From Bryobacterales bacterium (GTDB taxonomy: Bacteria; Acidobacteriota; Terriglobia; Bryobacterales; Bryobacteraceae), in the NCBI GenBank assembly GCA_003132905.1, contig PKZC01000054.1:945-6477 (forward strand): 5,533 nt of DNA. The letters are read 5' to 3'. The notes under the pieces are model-generated. The model made no database searches. It had not been told where the DNA came from and saw only the letters and a list, made by a program, of their open reading frames with translations. The translations under genes and the position numbers were made by a program. The number at the start of each line of letters is the position of its first letter. Within the stretch, counting starts at the first letter, position 1. Below are positions 1-4,457 of this stretch, in pieces.

Positions 1-222
1 CTCGAAGGCGAACCGGTTCAGATCCTCCGGCAGCAAATCAACGAGTTCGAATCGCAAGGCAAATGCACGCTGATTGGCGGCGGCACCGCCGCTCCTGATT
101 CTGTCGCTTTCTACAATGGCGGACTCGTCCGATACCTCGATTTCAATGACGCGTATCTTGCGAAGGGCGAAACCTGTCACCCCAGTGATAACCTGGCGGC
201 GATCCTTGCAAGGGCCGAATGA
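1..222 (+). pseudogene. MmgE/PrpD family protein, internal N-terminal fragment
   Basis: Frame 1 is open from the left edge to TGA at 220-222 (73 residues visible; the 5' end lies outside the window). It contains the strongly family-like stretch LIGGGTAAPDSVAFYNG followed by a conserved YLDFND and KGETCHPSDN segment. This is the N-terminal helical region of the MmgE/PrpD family, which includes 2-methylcitrate dehydratase and related hydro-lyases and isomerases. Family members are usually about 450 residues, and this segment normally lies around residues 60-130. Here the family match ends at about position 210 and the frame stops four codons later, so the remaining two thirds, including the C-terminal domain, is missing. 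The downstream bases belong to another gene remnant in a different frame, so this is a recombination or deletion product rather than a simple nonsense mutation. It is almost certainly non-functional. Family assignment is from motif recognition only; the substrate cannot be given. Confidence 0.8.
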
Positions 223-358
223 CATCGTGGTCTCACTGGAAGGGAGCCGCCTGATGATCGATTCGAGTGGGGGTGGCAAGATCCCGCTCATCGCGCACTC
301 GGAAACCAACTTCACTATGGAAGGAACAGGCGTGGATTTCGTCAAGGATGCAGTGTAG
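218..358 (+). pseudogene. C-terminal remnant of a DUF3471-like domain
   Basis: Frame 2 encodes about 46 residues ending at TAG 356-358. The pattern is LEGSRLMI, then KIPLIAHSETNFTMEGTG, then DFVKDA. This resembles the end of the DUF3471-type beta domain found at the C-terminus of acidobacterial peptidases and beta-lactamase-like hydrolases, where a small hydrophobic strand is followed by a SET(K/R)F motif and an FxKD motif. The usual continuation after VKDA (G-K-V-x-x-L) is absent and replaced by V and a stop, so both ends are cut. The frame can be extended upstream to ATG 74, but that part is the MmgE/PrpD coding sequence read out of frame. Recognition rests on a short stretch and is moderately sure. 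No function is expected from the fragment. Confidence 0.5.
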
Positions 359-917
359 AGCAGCAGCGCACGCCATTCTTCGATGAAATCCGTAACATCC
401 AGCCGGACTTAATTCTGACTCAAATGAAACCCTGAAAGCATTTCACGGCTGGTGGCGTTCCACTCCCGTGTTGCCGCGAAAAAGCTCATCCAGACCCGGC
501 GCCAGCAGGTCGTGCATTCATTCCAGGTTTTGCCGGCTTCTGCGCGATCCAGCGGACGTTCAGCTCCCGATATCCGAGCTCGGTAATCGTCGCGGGAAAT
601 TCCACAGGGAGCCCGAATAAGATTAGTTTGACCTAGGTTCTCTGGTTTGTGCCCGGATTGTGGGCCACTCGGAAGTTGCCCGGTAACCAAACGGATTGAG
701 ACAGTTCTTTTTGAAGCAATCCATGATGGGCTCGCGCCCTGCTTTTGCGGAATCCAGAGGGCCATCGTCCTAGGCGAGCATCGCATCATCGGCAGGTACG
801 GGCTCAAGCGATTGGGTCCATGCTGGGGTAGCAGATCTACCGGTAAAAATTTGAGGGAAGCCTTCAAAGGCACGCAATGAGATCAATCAGATAGCGCGAC
901 CTTCGGGAATTGATGAT
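359..917. other. Gene-poor stretch, no supportable gene
   Basis: I see no recognisable protein or RNA gene here. The longest open frame is on the minus strand (873 down to 409, 154 codons). It has many Trp, Cys, Arg and Ser residues, no hydrophobic core pattern, no clear ribosome binding site and no family that I recognise. A plus-strand frame at 647-880 has a CPDC sequence but no second cysteine pair or other domain signal. A short frame-1 stretch ending at TGA 433-435 reads PFFDEIRNIQPDLILTQ, which is protein-like and could be a third tiny gene remnant, but it is too short to assign. Lying between gene fragments and a tRNA remnant, this is best described as decayed DNA at an integration or deletion site. 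Confidence 0.5.
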
Positions 918-967
918 TGGCTCCCCGGCATGGATTCGAACCACGAACTTGACATGATTTTGAAGTC
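918..967 (-). tRNA. tRNA 3'-end fragment (Asn-like acceptor), probable attachment-site remnant
   Basis: Read on the minus strand, 945 down to 929 form a complete T arm: stem CGTGG, loop TTCGAAT, stem CCATG (5 bp with one G-T pair). It is followed by the seven-base acceptor strand CCGGGGA (928-922), a G discriminator (921) and an encoded CCA (920-918). The implied 5' acceptor strand, TCCCCGG, together with G73 resembles bacterial tRNA-Asn. The bases before the T arm include GACTTCAAAATC (967-956), which looks like a decayed anticodon arm but does not pair properly. No TCCCCGG partner, D arm or sound anticodon stem is found further upstream, so this is not a working tRNA. A 3' tRNA fragment of this length is the usual product when an element integrates into a tRNA gene. 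In that model the element lies to the right (above 967) and the old flank to the left. Confidence 0.6.
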
Positions 968-1003
968 TCGCAACTTATTGATTATACAAGGTCACTAAAG
1001 TCG

Positions 1004-1021
1004 TCAAAAGCCTCAAAAGCC
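1004..1021 (+). repeat. Tandem 9-bp direct repeat (TCAAAAGCC x2)
   Basis: TCAAAAGCC occurs at 1004-1012 and again immediately at 1013-1021. It lies 37 bases to the right of the tRNA fragment and 7 bases before a second tandem repeat pair. Closely spaced direct repeats beside a tRNA-derived core are typical of arm-type binding sites for tyrosine integrases, but no integrase gene is in the window, so that role is inference. Confidence 0.6.
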
Positions 1022-1028
1022 GCTTCCT

Positions 1029-1049
1029 GGTACAAAATCGGTACAAAAT
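1029..1049 (+). repeat. Tandem 10-bp direct repeat (GGTACAAAAT x2, 11-bp period)
   Basis: GGTACAAAAT occurs at 1029-1038 and 1040-1049, separated by one C, giving an 11-base period. That is close to one helical turn, so proteins bound to both copies would sit on the same face of the DNA. It lies beside the TCAAAAGCC pair and the tRNA remnant, which suggests integrase or excisionase arm sites. A chance duplication in AT-rich intergenic DNA cannot be excluded. Confidence 0.6.
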
Positions 1050-1070
1050 ACTTTCAGCAACGAATGCTAG

Positions 1071-1113
1071 TTCACCCGAAGGCTGGCTCCGGTAGGCGAA
1101 CGGAGCGGGTGAA
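1071..1113. repeat. Nested inverted repeat, possible stem-loop
   Basis: The outer arms TTCACCC (1071-1077) and GGGTGAA (1107-1113) are perfect complements. Inside them, GCTCCG (1086-1091) pairs with CGGAGC (1101-1106) around a nine-base loop. The two stems are separated by an eight-base bulge on the left side only. A folded RNA or cruciform would therefore have 13 base pairs. There is no T run after it on either strand, so it is not a typical intrinsic terminator. It lies between the integrase-like repeats and the cupin gene and could be an element-end structure or part of a leader. Confidence 0.5.
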
Positions 1114-1222
1114 GACAGCATGAGATTGTAGCGAAGCCGCCTGATCGATTTTCCTGGCGCGCGGACTTGTCAACAAGGGCGTCGCGACGATGGTCGATTC
1201 GGTCCAGAGCCACCAAGAAACC

Positions 1223-1251
1223 TTGATAGCGAATTCCCGATGTGCTCGAAT
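1223..1251 (+). promoter_or_regulatory. Possible promoter for the cupin/DUF2945 unit
   Basis: TTGATA at 1223-1228 (5 of 6 to the sigma-70 -35 consensus) is followed after 17 bases by TCGAAT at 1246-1251 (4 of 6 to the -10). Transcription would start near 1258, leaving a leader of about 28 bases that contains the ribosome binding site of the cupin gene. Spacing and placement fit, but the -10 is weak and such matches occur by chance. Apart from this site and the repeats, 1114-1285 shows nothing recognisable. Confidence 0.3.
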
Positions 1252-1285
1252 GGAAGTGGCGGCATTCAAAGATAGAGGTGAAATC

Positions 1286-1690
1286 ATGGCGGCGGAGGAA
1301 AATCCACAAACCGGACGAGAACACGAAGTGGGGACCTTAGCCGCGGCGCTCTTGACCTTCGACCTTACCCGCGAGATCGAACAGCTACGATCCGAAGGGC
1401 GCTGGCAGTCCGGACATACAGCAAAGACGCTCGCCAAATATCCCGACCTCCGAGTGGTCCTGATCGTTATGAAGGCTGGCGGGCGCTTGGAGAAACATCG
1501 AGCCGAGGGGCGAATCTCAGTCCAAACCCTGGATGGAAAAATCCGGTTCAACACAGCCGAACGGTCCGTGGAGCTTCCGGCTGGCCAAATGCTCACGCTA
1601 GAACGCAGTATCTCTCATGACGTTGAAAGCACGGTTGACAGCGCTTTTCTCCTGACCATTGCTTGGCCGCATGCATCTCCCGCACGGTAG
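1286..1690 (+). CDS. Small single-barrel cupin-domain protein
   Basis: A 134-residue soluble protein without a signal peptide. ATG 1286 is chosen because AGAGGTG at 1274-1280 is a good Shine-Dalgarno sequence five bases upstream; in-frame ATGs at 1190 and 1250 lack one. Residues about 55-128 have the alternating beta pattern of one cupin barrel: VVLIVMKAGG (57-66), then HRAEGRISVQ (71-80), a glycine turn DGK, and PAGQMLTLERSISHDV (98-113). Cupin motif 1 normally offers two His and a Glu, and motif 2 one His. Here H71 and H111 are present, while the second motif-1 position is Ala and E74 follows it, so metal binding may be weak or absent. Such short cupins are often binding or sensing proteins rather than enzymes; the ligand is unknown. 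The N-terminal helix (25-38) precedes the barrel. It is probably cotranscribed with the DUF2945 gene 11 bases downstream. Confidence 0.8.
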   Translation: MAAEENPQTGREHEVGTLAAALLTFDLTREIEQLRSEGRWQSGHTAKTLAKYPDLRVVLIVMKAGGRLEKHRAEGRISVQTLDGKIRFNTAERSVELPAGQMLTLERSISHDVESTVDSAFLLTIAWPHASPAR

Positions 1691-1701
1691 CGACGGAAGA
1701 G

Positions 1702-1968
1702 ATGGCCACGACGTTCAAACGCGGCGATCACGTAGCTTGGAATTCGGAAGCAGGCCGGGTCAGCGGCACTGTCATAAAGAAATTGGTCTCCGACGTGAAA
1801 TTGAAGGGCTACACCCACCACGCCACCAAAGAAGAGCCCCAGTATTTCATCAAGAGCGATAAAACCGATCACGTCGCAATTCACAAAGGCTCAGCACTTC
1901 GCCTTTTGAAATCATCGGCCCGAAAGAATCGGACGAGAACATCCCGAAAGCCAAGAACAAAACCTTGA
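1702..1968 (+). CDS. DUF2945 (HVA1, Tudor-like) family protein
   Basis: An 88-residue protein starting at ATG 1702, with a purine-rich GGAAGAG directly before it; the frame stays open upstream to 1663 but that overlaps the cupin gene. The family signature is clear: FKRGDHVAWNSEAGRVSGTV (residues 5-24), YTHHATKEEPQYFIKSD (37-53) and HKGSALRLL (61-69). The HVA1 name comes from a fungal hypervirulence-associated protein; the fold is a small SH3/Tudor-like barrel, and the bacterial role is not established. After residue 70 the tail becomes strongly basic (many Arg and Lys, with Ser and Thr), which could bind nucleic acid; this is inference. Location is cytoplasmic, with no signal or membrane segment. 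It is second in a short unit after the cupin gene and ends just before a hairpin shared with the convergent HPP gene. Confidence 0.85.
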   Translation: MATTFKRGDHVAWNSEAGRVSGTVIKKLVSDVKLKGYTHHATKEEPQYFIKSDKTDHVAIHKGSALRLLKSSARKNRTRTSRKPRTKP

Positions 1969-1971
1969 GGG

Positions 1972-1994
1972 GGTGAGCTCAATAGAGCTGCACC
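1972..1994. terminator. Hairpin between convergent genes, possible bidirectional terminator
   Basis: GGTGAGCTC (1972-1980) pairs with GAGCT-G-CACC (1985-1994) around the loop AATA, giving nine base pairs with one bulged G at 1990. It lies four bases after the DUF2945 stop and 12 bases beyond the HPP stop on the other strand, the right place for a shared transcription end. There is no U tract on either side, so if it works it is not a classical intrinsic terminator; it may instead protect 3' ends or act with Rho. Confidence 0.45.
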
Positions 1995-2006
1995 TCAATC
2001 GCGGCG

Positions 2007-2627
2007 TCATTCACTGTCGATCTGAGCAGGAGCACTCCAAAACGGATATGGCAGTCCTGCGAGCCGATTGATCGCGAGAGCCTGGGCAACGAGCAGGAAC
2101 ACCGCCGCCTCGATAATGGCCAGTTCGCTCGGTTTCGAAATAATTCCGAGGGAAACGATCAGCGTCGTCGCGCCGGCCGGTGGATGGCTAACGTCGAGGA
2201 TAACCATGAACGCGCCTGTCACTGAGAGTGAAAGAGCCGCTGCCAGTACTCTTGGCCAGAAAATTCCCGGATGCTCTCCGAATGGCAGTTCTCCGGCGCC
2301 GGTGGCAGCGAATGCCGCATAACCGCAGACGAGGCCAATAGCATGGCCGAAGACGGTATTTCGCGGACTTGAGGTCCTGCCAAGAGGGGTAAAGAACAGA
2401 AGATACGCCGTGGGTCCCAGTGACGGAAAGACAAAGGGGTTCCGGCTCACGAGCGCGAGAACTGCTAGCACGCCGATGGTGACGAACCCGTTAACAAACA
2501 CATAGACAGAGCGAACAAGTCGCGGCGGAAAGTGAAGCAGCAGCCAGTCGAGCCTTAGTTTTCGGAAGAACGAAACGATATGATCGGCGCTCGCGTGTTG
2601 CTGCGCGAAAGAATCGCGATTCTGCAT
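2007..2627 (-). CDS. HPP-family integral membrane protein
   Basis: A 206-residue membrane protein. The start is ATG at 2627-2625, which overlaps the TGA of the upstream Mo gene by one base (TGATG); no Shine-Dalgarno is visible, so translation probably depends on ribosomes finishing the upstream gene. A TTG one codon earlier is possible but less likely. After a cytoplasmic-looking basic N-terminus (1-40), hydrophobic segments lie near 41-60, 65-80, 91-109, 124-143, 153-163 and 168-188. The family signature is present: PSLGPTAYLLF (68-78) and SHPPAGATTLIVSLGI (147-162), with the name-giving His-Pro-Pro at 148-150. No CBS domains follow, as they do in some family members. Some HPP proteins of cyanobacteria and plant chloroplasts are nitrite transporters, so small-anion transport is a reasonable guess; the substrate here is unknown. 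Coupling to the molybdoenzyme suggests its product or substrate. Confidence 0.88.
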   Translation of the reverse strand: MQNRDSFAQQHASADHIVSFFRKLRLDWLLLHFPPRLVRSVYVFVNGFVTIGVLAVLALVSRNPFVFPSLGPTAYLLFFTPLGRTSSPRNTVFGHAIGLVCGYAAFAATGAGELPFGEHPGIFWPRVLAAALSLSVTGAFMVILDVSHPPAGATTLIVSLGIISKPSELAIIEAAVFLLVAQALAINRLAGLPYPFWSAPAQIDSE

Positions 2628-4294
2628 CAAATATTGGGCAGCAGGTCGAAATACTCATCGTCTTCGTTTTTGCCGCCTTCTCCTTTGCCAAGCGATTTTT
2701 CCGATGCGATGAATTCTATCCGCTCGATCCATTTGACCATCTTGTAGCCAAGCTGGTTTTCCACTCGCAGCCGCAGAGGTGCCCCGTACACCTCCAGAAG
2801 CGGTTGCCCGTTCATCCTTGAAGCCAGCAGACATTGAGGCTTTTGCACGTTCTCCAGGCTCTGAGTGTCGTAATAGGGTCCGCCATAAAGAGCTTCGCCA
2901 AAGGAGAAAAAAGCGACGACTTTCGCTTCCGCTTTTGGCTGCACGAGCTCAATCAGCTTCTGCATGGGAATCCCGCCCCACTTGGCGATACCACTCCACC
3001 CCTGGATGCAATGATGCATCGTGATGTGTTCAACCTCACCCAGGCGCTCCAAATCGGCGATAGAAAGCTCCACGGGGTTATTAACCAGCCCTCCCACCTT
3101 CAACCGGAAACAGTCAAAGCCACTCTCTGCCATGTGCTTCCAATCATCCCGGAGCGGCATCTTTCCGTTCGGCCAGAAGTACGGAGAGATTTCCTCCTCC
3201 GTATACCTCTGTTGTGGCAAGAGCCGATTCAGCGTAAGAAGCTGCATTGGATACGTCACTGACTTCAGGGCATGCTGCACTCCCCGCGGATGTCGCCAGG
3301 AAATGTAGTGCGCCACGATCCAGGAGAGCACGACCACACCGATTCCGACGAATCCGAGGTACATTCCGATAGGCTTCTGATCGTCGGCGCCCATCACAAT
3401 GTGGTTCATATTGCGCGTAAATCCCGTCATCACGATCAGCGTCACGTGCACGACCAAAAATGCAAGGAAGCTGAACATCGTCAGGAAATGGATAGAACGG
3501 GCTGATTGCCGCCCCCCGAATATCCGCGCGTACCATGGAAACCTGTTGACTACCGCCGGAGACATCGCTATGCCCGTCGCAATCGCGAGCGGTCCGAACA
3601 CAAACACAACCGTGAAATAGGCGATCTGTTGCAATGCGTTGTAGCCATAGAATCCGTTTGGCTCCGGCGGCAAATGAAAAGTCGCGTAGTGCACGAAGGT
3701 GTTCCATGCTTGCAGGAGAACCAGCGGAGAACTAGGCACTATGCGTTTCCACTGTTCCGTGGTGAAGAGCATGGCGATAAAAACGATGCCCGTGGCAATA
3801 AAGCCGTGCCCGTCGATGAAATGCCACACTCGGGCCAGGCCAATGGTGTGGCGGTAGCCCAGCGTGCCAACGAGAGGCGAGATGTAACGCGCATCATCTT
3901 TTGCGGTCCAGATGCGGTCGCGTGGAACCTTCAAGGGCGTAAACCGAATCCATTCGCTCCCCGGTGTGCAGCCGTCATTGAAATAGAGACGAGGGTGGTC
4001 CATCAGGATCGAAAGCCCGCTGCGAATCAGGATCGCCACAAAAAGAAAATTGAAGAAGTGGCAGTAGCGTACCCATGCGGGAAAACCGTGCGGCCCAGCG
4101 AAATCGTTGGGGTATATCTGGGGAATAGCCGGAACAGCAGGCATTCCCGCTACTGCGACCTCGATCCAGGCCGCTGCAATCAACGCCAGAATCGCACAAG
4201 CGGCGCCGATCAGGATTGATGGCTGAATCCAGATACGAAATCGGCGATCGGGCGGATAGTGGACAGCTCGGTGTGCTGCATCGAATGCGATCAT
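2627..4294 (-). CDS. Cytochrome b561-type / molybdopterin (sulfite-oxidase fold) fusion oxidoreductase
   Basis: A 555-residue protein with two parts. Residues 1-335 are a b-type cytochrome like the membrane subunits of thiosulfate reductase and Ni/Fe hydrogenase: hydrophobic helices near 25-48, 74-95, 160-178, 222-246, 267-290 and 308-330, with candidate heme histidines H79, H158 or H163, H269 and H283. Residues about 365-530 are an oxidoreductase molybdopterin-binding domain: ITMHHCIQGWSGIAKWGG (424-441) matches the Mo-ligand region of MsrP/sulfite oxidase proteins, with C429 as the expected Mo-coordinating thiolate. The tail (531-555) is charged and ends EYFDLLPNI. It likely exchanges electrons between quinones and a Mo substrate; the substrate is unknown. 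No Tat signal is present. Positive residues at 18-21, 96-157, 251-266 and 334-344 place those loops inside, so six helices put the Mo domain in the cytoplasm. ATG 4294 is chosen because homology begins there; the frame is open to 4543 but that part overlaps the kinase gene. Confidence 0.88.
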   Translation of the reverse strand: MIAFDAAHRAVHYPPDRRFRIWIQPSILIGAACAILALIAAAWIEVAVAGMPAVPAIPQIYPNDFAGPHGFPAWVRYCHFFNFLFVAILIRSGLSILMDHPRLYFNDGCTPGSEWIRFTPLKVPRDRIWTAKDDARYISPLVGTLGYRHTIGLARVWHFIDGHGFIATGIVFIAMLFTTEQWKRIVPSSPLVLLQAWNTFVHYATFHLPPEPNGFYGYNALQQIAYFTVVFVFGPLAIATGIAMSPAVVNRFPWYARIFGGRQSARSIHFLTMFSFLAFLVVHVTLIVMTGFTRNMNHIVMGADDQKPIGMYLGFVGIGVVVLSWIVAHYISWRHPRGVQHALKSVTYPMQLLTLNRLLPQQRYTEEEISPYFWPNGKMPLRDDWKHMAESGFDCFRLKVGGLVNNPVELSIADLERLGEVEHITMHHCIQGWSGIAKWGGIPMQKLIELVQPKAEAKVVAFFSFGEALYGGPYYDTQSLENVQKPQCLLASRMNGQPLLEVYGAPLRLRVENQLGYKMVKWIERIEFIASEKSLGKGEGGKNEDDEYFDLLPNI

Positions 4295-4314
4295 AGTGAT
4301 CCCATCAACTCCTC
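4291..4314 (-). promoter_or_regulatory. Ribosome binding site and four-codon leader ORF before the Mo gene
   Basis: GAGGAG (4314-4309) is the only good Shine-Dalgarno in front of the Mo gene, but it lies 14 bases from ATG 4294, which is too far for efficient use. Three bases after it is an out-of-frame ATG (4305) that begins a four-codon ORF, Met-Gly-Ser-Leu, whose TGA (4293-4291) overlaps the Mo start as ATGA. The arrangement suggests either a coupled mini-ORF or a poorly spaced site; which is used cannot be told from sequence. Confidence 0.35.
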
Positions 4315-4330
4315 TTCGAGGCGCCCCACC

Positions 4331-4357
4331 ATTGTACGGATAATTGGTTTTCCGCAA
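4331..4357 (-). promoter_or_regulatory. Possible promoter for the Mo/HPP unit
   Basis: On the minus strand TTGCGG (4357-4352) precedes TACAAT (4336-4331) by 15 bases. TACAAT is a 5 of 6 match to the -10 consensus; the -35 is weaker and the spacing is short. A start near 4325 would leave a leader of about 30 bases with the GAGGAG site. It is the best sigma-70-like match I see in the 163-base gap, but the call is tentative. Confidence 0.3.
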
Positions 4358-4360
4358 GCA

Positions 4361-4407
4361 CGACGGGAACATCAATTCCGGGACTAATCCTCGGCCAGTT
4401 CCCGTTG
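4361..4407. repeat. Inverted repeat upstream of the Mo gene promoter, possible operator
   Basis: CGACGGGAAC (4361-4370) is mirrored by GTTCCCGTTG (4398-4407). Eight central bases (ACGGGAAC/GTTCCCGT) are perfectly complementary, and the arms extend to ten with one G-T pair. The 27-base spacer is long for a terminator loop, and there is no T run. It lies just upstream of the possible -35 of the Mo/HPP unit and 51 bases after the kinase stop, so a regulator site is possible, as is chance. Confidence 0.35.
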
Positions 4408-4457
4408 CGCGTGCCGCAAGGCCTCTTTTGTGAGCGCCAGTTCGAAACGCGCTCTTT

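Noticed and set aside
647..880. Small zinc-ribbon-like protein with a CPDC start
   Set aside because: Only one CxxC pair lies near the start and no ordered second pair or ribosome binding site is found.
918..1000. Complete functional tRNA gene on the minus strand
   Set aside because: The T arm and 3' acceptor are good, but no TCCCCGG 5' strand, D arm or paired anticodon stem is present upstream.
1004..1049. CRISPR-like array
   Set aside because: The repeats are 9-10 bases, only two copies each, without spacers of CRISPR size.
1072..1596. Minus-strand open frame of 174 codons opposite the cupin gene
   Set aside because: Its composition is that of an antisense shadow of a GC-rich gene; the plus strand has the recognisable cupin and a ribosome binding site.
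3144..3707. Minus-strand open frame of 187 codons in another frame of the Mo gene
   Set aside because: It lies inside the well-recognised fusion gene and has no family features of its own.
3506..4219. Plus-strand open frame of 237 codons
   Set aside because: It lies opposite the cytochrome b domain, is full of Arg, His and Asn with no domain pattern, and is explained as an antisense shadow.
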